The notes under the pieces: generated by a model
Database searches by the model: none
What the model was told of the DNA's origin: nothing
The model's input: only the letters and a program-made list of their open reading frames with translations
Origin: Carettochelys insculpta
Lineage: Eukaryota > Chordata > Testudines > Carettochelyidae
DNA length: 64,000 nucleotides
Reading direction: 5' to 3'
Assembly (NCBI RefSeq): GCF_033958435.1
Contig: NC_134145.1
Coordinates: 39,211,501-39,275,500, forward strand
Program-made: the position numbers and the translations under genes
In this document: positions 24,755 through 36,535 of the stretch, piece after piece
Numbering within the stretch: position 1 is the first letter of the stretch
Layout: every line of letters begins with the position of its first letter

Positions 24755-27700
24755 ACACTGGGGGCTGCGGGTCGGGTCTCTGCAGGTGCCGGGTGCTCTC
24801 CTTCCTCTGAGTGGGGGGTACTCAGTCACCTTCCTCCAGGAGACCCACACTACTCCAGCCACCAAAGCCAGCTGGCGGCTGGAGTGGGGAGACGGGGTCC
24901 ACCTTAGTCACCTCTCAGCCCATCGGGCCAGGGTGGCAACCCTGTTCTCCCCAAACCTGCAGTCCAAGGTGCTGGGGAGTGTCGAGGTCATGGCAGGATG
25001 CTTGCTGTATCTCCGGGTATGGGTGGAGGGGCTGCCCCTCCACCTCCTCAATGTCTACGCCCCAACACCTGGCCCGGAGAGAACATCCTTCTTTCGGCAG
25101 GTGGCGGCCTTCCTTGACTCCATCGATCCTCACGAGTGCCTGGTTCTTGGCGGGGATTTCAACTGCACCCTCGAGGAACGGGACCATATGGGGACGGAGC
25201 AGTGCCCGGCCGCTGAGGATGTCCTCGGGGAGCTTATCAATCATCGCTCCCTGGTGGACATCTGGCTCAGCCACCACCTGGATGAGGACACCGTCTTTAC
25301 CTACGTCCAGGTAGTGGGCCACAAATCCATGCACTCCCGGTTGGACCGCATCTACATCTCTCGCGGGCCCACTCCTCCAGCATGTGGCCGGCCCTCTTCT
25401 CAGACCACCACTTAGTGGCCGTGAAGGCTTCCCTCTCGCCGGGGAAGTGGGGGTCGGCCTACTGGCATTTTAATAACAAGCTGCTGGAGGATGTGGGCTT
25501 TGTGGCGTCCTTCTGGGAGTTCTGGCTGGCCTGGCACGGGCAACAGTGTGCCTTTCCCTCGGCGCGGTGGTGGTGGGATCTGGGAAAAGTGCGCGCATGG
25601 CTCTTCTGCCATGACTATACCTGGGGGGCCAGCCGGCGGCGGGATGCATTGATAGGACAGCTGGAGCAGGAGGTTCTTGAGCTGGAGAGGCACCTGGCCG
25701 CCAGCCCTGGAGATCCATCCCTCTGTGGCACGTACCAGGAGAAGCGGGACGAGCTCAGGGCCCTCGACGCCCTTCGGGCACAGGGGGCCTTTGTGAGGTC
25801 GCGGATCCAGCTCCTTCAGGAGATGGACCGTGGCTCCCGCTTCTTCTATGCCCTGGAGAAAAAGAGGGGTGCCAAGAAACATATCCTCTGCCTCCTTGCA
25901 GAGGATGGCACCCCTCTTACGGATCCGGCAGAGATGCGCGAGAGGGCTCATGCCTTCTACGCCACCCTTTTCTCCCCGGATCCGACTGATGCCTGCAGAG
26001 TGCTTTGGGACCAACTCCCTTTGGTCAGCACGGGCGACCAGGACCGGCTAGAGCTTCCTCTCACTCTGGCTGAGCTCTCGGAAGCCCTCCGTCTCATGCT
26101 CACCAACAAGTCCCTGGCATGGACGGGCTGACCGTGGAGTTCTACCACGTGTTTTGGGACGTCCTCGGTCCAGACCTGCTCAGCGTCTGGGCCGAGTCCT
26201 TGCAAAGCGGGGTCCTCCCCCTGTTGTGCAGGCGGGCCGTCCTCACCCTGCTGCCCAAAAAGGGGGACCCCCGCAACCTTCGGAACTGGAGTCCCATCTC
26301 GCTCCTCAACATGGACTACAAGATTATCGCTAAAGCCATCTCCTGTCGCTTGGGGTTCGTGCTGCAGGATGTGGTCCACCCCAACCAGACCTACACCGTC
26401 CTGGGCCGCACCATCTTTGACAACCTCTATCTGGTCCGGGATCTCTTGGAGCTCGGGTGTAGGGGTGGTCTGTCATTTGCCCTCCTGTCCCTGGATCAGG
26501 AGAAGGCGTTCGACAGGGTGGACCATGGGTATCTCCTGGGCACTGTGCGGGCCTTCGGCTTCGGACCCCATTTCATCGGGTTTCTCCGGGTGCTGTACAC
26601 TGCCTCAGAGTGTTTGGTCAAGCTCAACTGGATACTGACTGCTCCGGTCAGCTTCAGGCGAGGGGTGTGTCAAGGCTGCCCGCTGTCAAGCCAGCTCTAT
26701 GCTCTGGCCATCGAGCTCTTCCTCCGTCTCCTTCGACGAAGGCTGATGGGGTTGGTGCTCTGTGAGCCAGAGCTGCGGCTGGTTCTGTCAGTGTATGCCG
26801 ACGACGTGCTCCTCGTGGTCCAGGACCCGGGAGACCTGATGTGGTTGGAGGCCTGTCAAGCCGTTTACTCAGCAGTCTCCTCTGCCCAGGTCAGCTGGGT
26901 CAAGAGCTCTGGCCTGGTGGTTGGGGCTGGGTGGCAGGCGGGCCACCTCCAACCCGCGCTTCAGGCCATTCAGTGGAGCGCGGGTCTGCTATCCTATCTA
27001 TGCGTCTTTCTATCTGCCACGTATCCCTCTCTGCCGGAAAACTGGCAGGGATTAGAGGGCAGGGTGGCTGAGCGGTTGCGGAGGTGGGCGGGGCTGCTCC
27101 AGTGCCTCTGCCTACGGGGGAGGGCACTGGCGCTTAACCAACTAGTCCTGTCCATGCTCTGGCACCGTCTCAACACCCTTGTCCCACCCCCGGGTTTCCT
27201 GGCCGCCCTCCAGAAGGTAGTTCTGGAGTTATTTTGGCCAGGACTGCACTGGGTCCTTGCAGGGGTTCTCCATCTCCCCCCAGAGGAGGGAGGGCAGGGC
27301 CTGACCTGCCTACGCACTCAGGTCCATGTCTTCTGCCTTCGGGCCCTGCAGGGACTCCTTAACAGCAATAGTGCAGATAGTCCAGCATGGAGCACACTGG
27401 TGCACGCTTTCCTCCTCCGCTTCCGAGGGCTCCGATATGACCGGCAGCTCCTTTATTTGCCTTTGAGAGGCCATCCGCGAGACCTCTCGGAGCTGCCGGC
27501 CTTCCACCAGGACCCCCTCCGCACCTGGCGGCTGCTCTCAGTCTCCAGGTCTTTAGGGGCCACCACAGGGGAAGACCTCCTCGCGGAGCCCCTGCTACAC
27601 AACCCGTACCTCCCTGTGCAGGCGGCAGAGTCCCCCACGGTGTGCCGGAGGCTGGTCCTCGGTGGAATCACCAGGGTCGGAGACCTCCTGGACTACGGCC

Positions 27701-28622
27701 AGGGAGACTGGATGGAGGCCCCGGTGCTCACCCGGTGCATGGGGCTCTTCACCCTACATTCTCCCTGGCGCGTACTCAAGGAGGTGAAGGCTGCCTTGCC
27801 ACCCACTGCTCACATCTACCTGCGCCGGGTCTTGCAAGAGGGTGCACCCCGCCCCCCTCTCAGGCCTGGCCCTCTGGATCTCTCCGTGGGCCCCTGGCTC
27901 TGTGAGCCTTCCCGCCCCCCTCCCCTGCATCATCCCAGCTGGCTGCACGCCTTGCAGCCGATCCCCTTTTGAACCGCGTCCAGACGTCATCTGTACACGC
28001 TCATGCTTCACACGCTCCACTATCCCACCCTCATGTCCCGCCCAGACCACAAGTGGCGGGACCTTCTACCATATTCGGAGGGTGGGGAGCCCCGGTGGGC
28101 CAGCCTTTATTCTTCCCTGGTCCCATGGCCCGCCGGGGACATCCGCTGGAGAATCCTGCATGGGGCGGTGAGCACGGGCGTGTACCTGGCGCAGTTCACC
28201 CCCTCCCGGATACCTGTTTCTTTTGTGGCACAAGGGAGACCCTGGCGCACATTTACATCGAGTGCGTCAGGTTGCAGCCCCACTTCCAGCTCCTCCAGAA
28301 CCTCCTGCTGAGGTTCTGGCTGCACTTCTCCCTGCACCTTCTCATTCTAGCACACCCCATCTGTGGCCCCACTAAGTCGTGGGACCTCCTTGTCAGCCGC
28401 CTCCTGGCTATGGCCAAGGTAGCCATTTATAACACTCGGGAGAGGAGGCTGGTGCGGGGGAAGCCTGCGACTGTGGGGCCTATTTCTGCTCCGCTCTCCA
28501 CTCACGAATCCGGGCAGAGTTCCTTTGGGCAGCGTCCACTGGCTCTCTCGACACCTTTGAGGGGCAGTGGGCGCTGTCTGGGGTTCTCTGCTCAGTGTCC
28601 CTTTCTGGTTCCCTCGTTTTAA
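24727..28622 (+). pseudogene. Tx1-type LINE ORF2: AP endonuclease, reverse transcriptase, C-terminal zinc motif; disrupted
   Basis: ORF2 would nick target DNA and reverse-transcribe the element RNA there. It starts MPPIIFATLNTGGCG at 24727, inside the end of ORF1. After a frame change near 24810 the endonuclease continues: YSVTFLQETHTT (catalytic Glu), LLNVYAPTPG, VLGGDFNCTL (Asp/Asn) and SRLDRIYIS; a further shift near 25370 leads to FSDHHLVAV (catalytic Asp-His), so the catalytic set is present. A shift near 26110 precedes the RT domain in a single 617-codon frame (26119-27972): LTLLPKKGDPRNLRNWSPIS, LSLDQEKAFDRVDH, RRGVCQGCPLSSQLYALAIE and the catalytic VYADDVLLVV. After two more shifts, CFFCGTRETLAHIYIECVRL (about 28214-28275) is the C-terminal Cys/His motif of L1/Tx1 elements. 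Confidence 0.9.
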
Positions 28623-28860
28623 ACCTTTGACCTCCGCTCCCATCCCTGTTTTTTCTTCTGTTGTCCCTCGCCCTCTGTTGGGGCCATGGTTTTTTTTAAT
28701 GGGATTCCTCTTCTATTAAGAGGGGCCTTTTAGTCGTGGGCGGGCTGTGCTCACCCACTCCCTGGTCTCCAAACAGACCCAGTATACTGTCCTTCTAGAA
28801 GGCTCCGGAAGCTTCCAGGTAAAGGTCTACCGCCGGGTTTACCACAATAGGAAGACAAAC

Positions 28861-30486
28861 TAATTGCCCTCTAGCCATCCTCTATAGAACAATGTACAGT
28901 CCTGGTGTCTGTGGTTTATCTAAAGCTTTAGAGCCTTGCAGGAGCCTTATGTTAAAGTACCTCCAAGCATGTCCCTGTGAAATGTAGAGTTCTCAGTAAG
29001 CTGTCATTCAACTTGTATCTTAAAAAGAGAGAGTACTTTGAAAGGTCACATAGCAAGAAGTAAATGTATGGATTATAGTTGAGGTTAATTTCATGTCCGT
29101 TCAGGGATGCTTGTCCTTACTTGGAAAGCGATGTTTGTGACACAGTGTAGGGGTCCATTGTCAGGAACAGCTTATTTCCTGCACACTTATTGGTCAAATT
29201 GTGTGAAAGACTTGACTCTTCCCTGTTTAAATTTACTATAGACTAACAAATTAGAAATGGCAAAAGCCCATGAGATCATCTTGACTATCCCGTGTCAATA
29301 AAGAATTGTTCTCCCGAGTGTTTTGTTTGGCTTTAAATGAGGCTTCCACAATTTCTTCTGGCAAATGCTCTAATTGATGTCACCTTTATAAAATCTTTGT
29401 TGCTTCATTCTAAATTCACCCCATCATTCCTCTGATTTTGACATCCAGAAACAATGTCTTTATTCCAGTTCTTCTACTGGTTTTGGAATCTGGCTTACAT
29501 TTCCTGGCATTGCTGAACCTACTTGCCAGAGGGCGTATGTGTCTGTCTCTCATACACTCACACCTGTGCGTGCGTGTGCACGCGCGCACACACAAGAGTA
29601 CAAGAGTCAAAATATTCTTCATCCTGTGAAGACTCATTATGCTACAGTTGGCCAAAAGTGTGCAGTAGTTAAGATCATGTTCAGGTATTTTTATTCTTGG
29701 CTCATGCAGTAAGGTGATGTAAGTTCACGTGCTCTTAAAATACAGCATTAGTTCCTGAGTGAATTTGTGCCATATTGTAAAACTTGTCCAATGTATGAAA
29801 CCTCTTTGTCCTAGCTGGCATAATGTTCCTTCTTTGCTCCTTGTATTAGAGTAGACAGCCAGGAATAAACCTCAAATTGCTTCCAAATGTTCACTGCTTG
29901 AGCTTGGATGAGGCCCCTACATTTAATTAACATCAAAAAATGCTAAGCTAGCTGTTCTTCACAAATCATTTTGTCATGGCTGGACTGCTTCATGCTAATT
30001 TTGTTTTATGAGGTCCCTGCTCCCTCATTTTAGTTCATAAAAATATGTATCTCAAGCCAAAGGCAAGAGCAAGAATGGTTTGACTTTTTTTGCACATTTT
30101 TATGGCTATTATAATTGCTGTTGAAATCGATCTTGGTTCTAAACTACACTTTACCATATGACTTTTCTTCCATATGTTTTAGGACATAATTTCAGATTCT
30201 CTCCCACAAAATGAAACTGTTATTCTTCCTTGACAGTCTCTCTAAAAATGCCTGAGATGCAAAAATTTGTACTTTTGTTGAGCAGCATTACTGTGATGAT
30301 GTCAATCCTATGACTTTGTAATACTTTTTTTCACCATAGTGAATCTGTAATAATGCTTTCTTCTGAGTGTATCACCTTACACACCCTGACTGATTGTATT
30401 CATTCTGTTAGAAAACAGTAATACTGCAGTTGTATTCTGCAGCGTTTGAAAATGTGGCTGTACTGAACTGTTTTCTTCCTTTCTAG
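28861..30486 (+). other. SLC30A7 intron, 3' part
   Basis: Low-GC sequence with a short alternating CA/GT/CG run at about 29570-29592. It ends in a pyrimidine-rich TTTTCTTCCTTTCTAG acceptor directly before the next exon. No other feature was recognised. Confidence 0.55.
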
Positions 30487-30577
30487 TGTTGTTCCACTTT
30501 TAAGAGAGTCCATTGGAATCTTAATGCAGCGAACTCCACCTTCCCTGGAAAGTGCTCTGCCACAGTGCTATCAGAGG
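30487..30577 (+). CDS. SLC30A7: SLC30A7 (ZnT7) internal coding exon
   Basis: This exon covers the end of the last transmembrane helix and the start of the cytosolic C-terminal domain of ZnT7. With the two bases carried over it reads S, VVPLLRESIGILMQRTPPSL, then ESALPQCYQR. LLRESxGILMQRTPP is the signature ZnT7 linker into the C-terminal domain. The exon is 91 bp (1 + 30 codons), acceptor TTTCTAG, donor GTGAGC, and joins in phase 0 to the exon at 31659. Confidence 0.94.
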
Positions 30578-31658
30578 GTGAGCGGTCCCAGTTCAAGATA
30601 TTTTTGCCTAAGTCTTAACTATTAGATGAGTAAGCAACATAGGGTGTTTTTGGAATGTTTCCTTACCAATAAATCCTAAATGTGTACAAAGGAACGAACG
30701 CTAATTTAGAAAAGGTTAAAAGCATAAAAAAAGGATTAGACAATCTTGAAGTCCCAAAATCTACATATTTTGTAGTCCCAACTGAAACTTCATATCTTTG
30801 AATGATTTGCTGTTTCACAGTATGTACTTTTGACTTGGAGTAGATCTCAAAACCATTTTTAAACGTATTTTGTTGCAAAATGTAAGCCTCATGTGCATAT
30901 CAGTGTAAGGGGGATTTCACGTGAAGGCCATTTGAATTGTTGTAAAATTTTGCTTGTTCTCCAGTTCCGAACTGATGTTTAGCAAACATTGCTTTGAATA
31001 GCAAAAGAATTTTTAGCAATATTTTTCTCCCCCTTTGGTGCAGTTACCTTAACTTCTGCAAGAAATATTGAGGCATATTAAAAACATTAGAAGTAAATAC
31101 AAATGGAACATAGTGTGCATTTAGTAAAGTGTTCCTTATACATATATAGTACCGTGTGAGTTGGCCACATTTCGTGTCTCTTCTAGAATGCTAGCATGTT
31201 GCATTTACCAAAGAGACATCAATTTAAACCCCCAGTGGTTTATGGGATTGTGGTGTAATACTAAACATATCACAAAAAGAGTTCCTGGCTGAGATAAGAA
31301 TAGGGTGCATTTTGCATGCCCCAAAATAACTGCATGTCCCTTCTTCCTTGCCCCAGACAATACTGTTTATAGACAGGAATGAAGAACGCCAATTTCCAGC
31401 AAAGGGAATTTGTAATACAACTGTAGCCTACTGTAGTTGTGTGAATACATAATAGTACTTTTCTCAGTTTTCCCAGGTACCTTTCTCCTCATATCTCTGA
31501 ATGCAGAAGTACTAATTTAGATGAGAACTCACCAAATGCTGCTGTGAAGTTGGAAGTACTGCTTGACATTTTTATTACTGAGTTGCTATAAAGCCCCCAC
31601 CCCTGCCCCATTCCCCACTCTGAAATAATCTTTCAAATATCTGTCATTGGTATTTTAG
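30578..31658 (+). other. SLC30A7 intron
   Basis: A 1.1-kb AT-rich intron from GTGAGC to TATTTTAG. No repeat or RNA gene was recognised. Confidence 0.6.
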
Positions 31659-31808
31659 GTTCAGCAGTTGCAAGGAGTTTACAGTTTACATGATCCACAT
31701 TTCTGGACCCTTTGTACTGACGTTTACATAGGGACCTTGAAACTATTTGTGGCTCCTGATTCTGATGCCAGATGGATTCTAAGCCAAACTCACAATATTT
31801 TTACTCAG
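31659..31808 (+). CDS. SLC30A7: SLC30A7 (ZnT7) internal coding exon, C-terminal domain
   Basis: Exactly 50 codons in phase 0, encoding most of the cytosolic C-terminal domain of ZnT7: VQQLQGVYSLHDPHFWTLCT, then DVYIGTLKLFVAPDSDARWI, then LSQTHNIFTQ. The order matches the ferredoxin-like domain of CDF transporters, which dimerises and tunes transport. WTLCTDVYIGTLKL is particularly close to ZnT7. The donor is GTATGT. The next exon begins AGVRQLYVQ, as expected for the family. Confidence 0.95.
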
Positions 31809-32305
31809 GTATGTCTGCCTCACTTGTTAATAGAAACTTAGAATATGGTAGGGATACTATGGTGATGTGTGTGATAGAGAAAACATGGCTATAATTTAAA
31901 AATAGAATAACAAAATGTTTATGAAAGTAACAGGTCTGTTTTCAGTCTTTAGCCACATATCAGAGTCTCATTTAACTTGTGATGTTAACTCCAGTTGCTG
32001 GAGGCAGGATGGTTAAACTGAAACCTGTTCAATATATGTAGTCCATTTCTCTTCAACAGCCTTTTTATTACCTCTAAGGGAGACATGACATGAGAGTGTT
32101 GCAGTCTCCGAGGTGCTTTGAAGCCCTATACTGAAGTGTCAGAAACCAAGAAAATAGATGAGGAGGCTTTCCTCAAGATAAGACTTCTGGTCAGAGAGAC
32201 TAGCTGTACTTGTACACCCACTGTGATGCCTCTGTATTGACATTCACTTCTGTTGCTCTTGAAAGCCACGTTTTGTGCATGGTTTGTTTGCTTTTTAGCA
32301 ACCTT
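31809..32305 (+). other. SLC30A7 intron, unique-looking part
   Basis: First 500 bp of a 14-kb intron that then holds a hAT-like element, a DIRS element and a CR1. Nothing recognised here. Confidence 0.5.
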
Positions 32306-32483
32306 TAGGCCGGGGTGGGCAATCATTTTTGCAGCAGAGCCACTCCACGAATTTAGGCACTGGTCACAGGCCACCTCTGTGTCACCTGCCTTCCCCACAT
32401 GCCCCCCTGCACACACCCCTATGTGCACACCCCACACAACCCCACTCACAATAATCAGGGGTACAAGGGGTGCAAAATGTAAA

Positions 32484-32489
32484 TTTATT
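32484..32489 (-). terminator. Poly(A) signal of the transposon-borne gene
   Basis: AATAAA on the - strand, about 90 bp downstream of the last coding-like segment of the Myb/SANT remnant. It is inferred to be that gene's polyadenylation signal. Confidence 0.4.
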
Positions 32490-32577
32490 TAACCCACAAC
32501 ATAAAACAGTAGAAAACAATGTAAATAGTAATTTGGAAATAATAAAACTAGTGTCTATTAACCTAAAACTGACTAAA

Positions 32578-34400
32578 CTATATACATGGAGGTAAGGGAC
32601 CAGGGGCATGTGATCTAGGATGGGGTCTGGGACAGGGATGGTGGGGGATAGTCAAGGGATGGGGTGGAGGGCTGCAAGTCCTGGCGCCCGTAGGTATCCC
32701 TCCCACCCTGGGTGCACAGTCCCCTGCGGGGCACTGATGGGGCCGGGAGCACTGGCAGGTAAGGCCAGTTTGCACCTGGCCCAGCCTCAGCAGAGGGTGG
32801 CGGGCGGGGGGAGGTGTTGCAGCCGGGGGGCCCTCCACGGGGCCCACTGTGACCATGAGCCACTCCACAAGGTCCCTCAGGGCAGCCACAGGCAGGCCCG
32901 GGGGCAGTAGGGTGGCCAGGGCCTCAGGGTCATGGGCTTGGGGGATGGGAGCAGCCGGGGGGCCTTGGGGGAAGCAGCGGGGTAGGTGAGGGGACCGTGG
33001 GGGGGAGCAGCAGGGGGGGCTTGGGGGAATTAGTGGGGTGCTGACTCACAAGGGTCCCAGGCACATTGTGGAGCATCCCCACCACCTCCTCCCATGTGTC
33101 CCGCCTCCACTGCAGCGCAGCCTCATCAAGGGCAGTCACCTCTTGGCAAGAGCATTCTGGTGGTGGAGGGCTGCAGTGTAGGCTGCAACCTCATCCTTAC
33201 GGCCCCGGTGCCTGGTCTGGGCCTGGCTGGTGGCCTGCTGAGTCCTCCAGCCTGGACAGCTCCTGGGCTCCTTGTCCGGCTCCCCTTGTCCTCAGATGGT
33301 GCCACTGTGAGAGAGAGCGTGGAATCAGTGCTACATCTGGACACTGGGAGGTGTGGTCCTGGCTCCCCAAGATGTTGCCCCCTTCCCAGACCCACGGGAC
33401 AGCCGTGTACCTGGAGATGCCGCTGTGCAGGCCCACGTGCACTCGCCACGCTGGCTCCTGTGGCATGGTGCCGGGGCTGGGGCACTGTCTGTGGTGGCCC
33501 ACCCTGGTGATGGGCTTGCAGGCTGGGGTGGGGGGGCTTGGCCATGGGGGGGTCTGGGCAGAGCTGTGCTGCCTGAGGGGCCCTCGGCACATTCAGAGGG
33601 TGCTCTGTGGGGGAGGGAGCCAGGTGTCACCCACAGGCATGGGTGCATTCTGGGCCCCGACCAGGTACAGGCCAGGGTCAGGCCATAGGGTGCTGGGGCC
33701 CGGGTGTGCCCCTCTCCTCCCAGGTCTTTGCCATGGCACGCACTTACCCAAGGTAGCCTTGTACACATCAGGTGATGCCCGATTGGAGGGGGCCTGTCTG
33801 CTGGTGGTGGAGGGGAGCGTGATCAGGAAAGATCCATCCGAGGACTCCCCGCTGGATGGGACGTCAACGGTGGTGGGGCCCTCCTCCGCCTCTGGTGCAG
33901 CAGGGGGCTCGGGTGCGGCCGTCTCCACCGTGACCTGGGGTGGTCAGGTGTCGTCTGCTGCCAGGAGGTCCTGCAGCTCCTTGTAGGAAGGGGCAGTTGG
34001 CTGGGGCGTGACCAGATCTGTGGGTGCTGTTCCAGGCTTGCATCCACCCCTGCCGCAGCTCCTTCACCTTGCAGCAAATTTGGTTAGGTGTCCGGGAGGG
34101 GTGGCCATGGACAGCCGGGCCCTGGGCCAGGAGGGCGAAGGCTGGGGCATTCTTCCGGTGCCCGCTGGTGTCCCAGAGGACCTCCTCATCGTGCCAGAGC
34201 CCCAGGAAGTCCTGGAGGTCTGGCTTGGTCCATGAGGGGGCCCTCCATTTGGGAGCCCAGTCGGAGTCCTGGGTGCCCTTGTCTGGGTTCCTGGGGCTCC
34301 CCTGAGCGGTGCGGCGTGCTGGCCTGCTGGCTGTCTCTAAGGGTCTGGGCTTGGTGGGTCGCATGGGGCCTCGGGGGAGTGTGGCTGGCAGCCCCACACA
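32578..34400 (-). pseudogene. Myb/SANT-like (trihelix/MADF-type) DNA-binding protein remnant, transposon-borne
   Basis: Reading right to left, a frame starting at 34397 has a basic Pro-rich leader, then WTKPDLQDFLGLWHDEEVLW (about residues 56-75), RKNAPAFALLAQ and RTPNQICCKVKELRQGW. This Trp-spaced pattern is the three-helix Myb/SANT-like domain found in MSANTD proteins and in the second protein of PIF/Harbinger transposons. An acidic Ser/Pro segment (SSGESSDGSFLITLPS, about 33800-33850) follows in another frame. DEAALQWRRDTWEEVVGMLH (about 33060-33125) and LRDLVEWLMVTVGPVEG (about 32815-32880) lie further on, possibly later exons. It is probably decayed, and a spliced structure cannot be proven. 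It may function in transposition or as DNA-binding only; no nuclease is seen. Confidence 0.6.
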
Positions 34401-35215
34401 TGCTGCCTGTCTCTCACACTCTGCTTTCTGCCACAGGCTCTCTGGGTCCTTGCAGCTTTAAAAGCTGCAGGATGTGGAGACCACAGAGGCCCTCTGGGGT
34501 CACCTGGAGCGTCCCTGCTCTCTGGCGGGCCACTGCCATGGCAGACCACTTCTTCCGGAAGAAGCAGTCTGGGGAGCGTCTACACATGCCTTCTTCTGGA
34601 AGACTCTTCTGGCAGAAGGCCCTCTTCCTGATTCTGCAGTGCAGTACGGAATCCAGAGGATCGGGGGCCTTCTTCCAGATTCCTTCCAGAAGAGCGCCTT
34701 ACGTGTGTCGATGCTCCATGGATCTTCCAGACGAAGGCGCCGATCTTCCGGAAGATCCTGCATGTGTAGAAGCAGCCAGTGTGTGTTTCCTGGCTGCTCT
34801 GGGGTAGGTTTCTGAGAGAGGGTATCCTCTGTCTCTTAAAGTGAAGTCTGTCCTGCTCTGTTGGCTCTGCATTCCTGAGTCACTTACCCTCCCTGTTTCA
34901 GACTGAAACCGCTCTGCTGTGTGTCTTCCTCTCTCTAATTCCTGCTCTGCAGAGATGGGTACAGTGGCAGGGGTACACCCTGACTTCTGCACTACCCTCT
35001 CCCCTCCACTCCCTTCCCCTCTGCACAGTTAGCAGGAGAATCCTACCAGCAGCTTGGCTGCAGAGAGAACAAGGTTGGGGGGTGGGGCAGCTGAACACAT
35101 GCTGCGGGCTGTAAGTACGCACAGTCTGCTAGTCAGCTTGGGGGGCCCGAAAGAAATGTTTGGCAAGTTGGATCCAGCCCCTGAGACTGATTTTGACCAC
35201 TCCTGGTCTAGGCAG

Positions 35216-36404
35216 TGGTAGCTACTAAAGTCAGCATTTACCAGCCATTACCACATGCGGGTTTGAGATCATTGTATTTCCTCCTTTTGTTAGACTAAGA
35301 TATGATTTCTGTACATTCAGCTGTGCAGTAAAGGTGGTTCCAGCTGACACTAGACTATCAAAATCAGTGCAGACCACATAGATAATTCATTAGAAATTGA
35401 TATTGTCAGGTTAAAGGAAGAGAGAAAGAAGGGCAGTGAAATTAAAGTGACTGTCTATAGCTACGATGTAAAGTCAATTACAAGTGATGCGACAGTTTAA
35501 AAAAAAAACAGTATGGGCTACATTTACTCTAACAAGCTACATTTTACCTTGTCGCTGTAATTCAAGACAACCTACTCTGACCAGTATCTGACACTCAAGT
35601 GTGACAAGGTACTGGGTATACCTTTCAGTTCTAAAAATAATAAATATCTCAGTAGCTAAAATAGAGTTCCAGTGTTTCCTTTCCCCTGATTTCAACAAAA
35701 TAGAATTTTTTTTCTCCAGGAAAAAAAAATCTTTTGCATGTTGTCTCATGAATAAAAACCAAAATATTTATCCCTTTTGTTTCTTTTGCTTTCAAAGAAT
35801 CCAGACTCTTGTTCTGTTTTTGACCTCTTGGAAGAACAGATACATAGAGATGCTATTTCTGGACAGACATCTCTTTTATCGCTGTCAGATTAAAAGCCAT
35901 CTTTTGTTTGATTTGTTAGAAAGATGTGTTCCTTCATATGCCTGTGCCTCACCAATACAGAGAACTATTGCATTGTAGATAATGAGTAGCCTCAGTTCAG
36001 CTCTGAATTGGCTGGTGTTTGTTTATATTACCCAAAATTAAATCCATTCTAGAATTTATCACATTTAAGTAGCATTGTTTGAAAAGGTCAGACCTAACAA
36101 ACTTGTCTCCACACAGTTTTAGTTCAAGTGCACCTGCATTAAATGGAGGCTTTAATTCCAAAAGCTGACCATACAAGACCAAGGGGGTGCAGATAGGAAG
36201 ATGATAATGCTTCCAAAAACTTGCTTGCTCTGTAATGTCTCTCGCAGTAAAAGTGAGCCCTCAAATTCTGGTTCACCAACTTACACTTACATGCAGGTGT
36301 CATGGTGTCAGCGAATGGAATCCTGATGTGATGCTCTCCAAAGACTGGCTCTTGGTGTCATCTACTCCAACAACCGTGCCCTCCCATTACATCTGTTTTA
36401 CTGC
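35216..36404 (+). other. Intronic sequence without recognised features
   Basis: AT-rich SLC30A7 intron. A 125-codon frame at 35601-35978 is rich in Phe/Ile/Lys without any motif and is taken as chance. Confidence 0.45.
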
Positions 36405-36535
36405 AGTCGTTTTCAGTCTGTGGATCCCTACGTGTTCACAGACTATCAAAGATTTCCAAACAGATCTGCATCTTTTTTTTTTTTTTAAAGGGATCCACAA
36501 ATAAAAAAAGATTGAGAATAACTGACTGACTTACT
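36405..36535. mobile_element. Short hAT-like MITE
   Basis: The left part, CAGTCGTTTTCAGTCTGTGG with ATCCCT, is mirrored by the right part, GGGATCCACAAATAAAAAAAG with TTGAGAATAACTGACTG. Termini resembling CAGTGGTTCTCAA are usual for small hAT elements. A run of T lies in the middle. Confidence 0.55.

Larger units (their letters stand above)
20275..28860 (+). mobile_element. Tx1-clade (L1-related) non-LTR retrotransposon, near full length
   Basis: A GC-rich block about 8.5 kb long, sharply different from the AT-rich intron. It has a long C-rich 5' region (about 20275-21890), an ORF1 with a zinc knuckle (21896-24754) and an ORF2 with AP endonuclease, reverse transcriptase and a C-terminal Cys/His motif (24727-28622). 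ORF order and sequence style match the Tx1 clade of LINEs, some of which insert at specific targets. Six or more frameshifts and stops disable it, yet domain sequences are well preserved. The boundaries are set by base composition, not by a target duplication, so they are good to perhaps 50-100 bp. Confidence 0.87.
32311..35215. mobile_element. GC-rich hAT-like DNA element carrying a Myb/SANT-type gene remnant
   Basis: The left end reads CCGGGGTGGGCAATCATTTTTG. On the complementary strand the right end reads CCAGGAGTGGTCAAAATCAG, so imperfect inverted repeats of the CAGGGGTGGGCAA hAT type enclose 2.9 kb. Flanking TTTAGGC (about 32309) and TCTAGGC (about 35209) could be a decayed target duplication. 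The interior is much more GC-rich than its surroundings and is coding-like on the - strand (next entry). A block at about 34540-34760 has several CTTCCGGAAGA/TCTTCTGGAAGA repeats. No transposase was recognised. Confidence 0.6.

Noticed and set aside
29565..29595. CA/GT/CG alternating run as a regulatory Z-DNA element
   Set aside because: Short, imperfect and intronic. Nothing beyond composition supports a function.
33066..33986. 306-codon + strand frame
   Set aside because: Antisense to the Myb/SANT remnant in GC-rich DNA. No motif; the - strand reading has the recognisable domain.
35601..35978. 125-codon + strand frame in AT-rich intron
   Set aside because: Phe/Lys/Ile-rich. No motif, no splice or conservation evidence.
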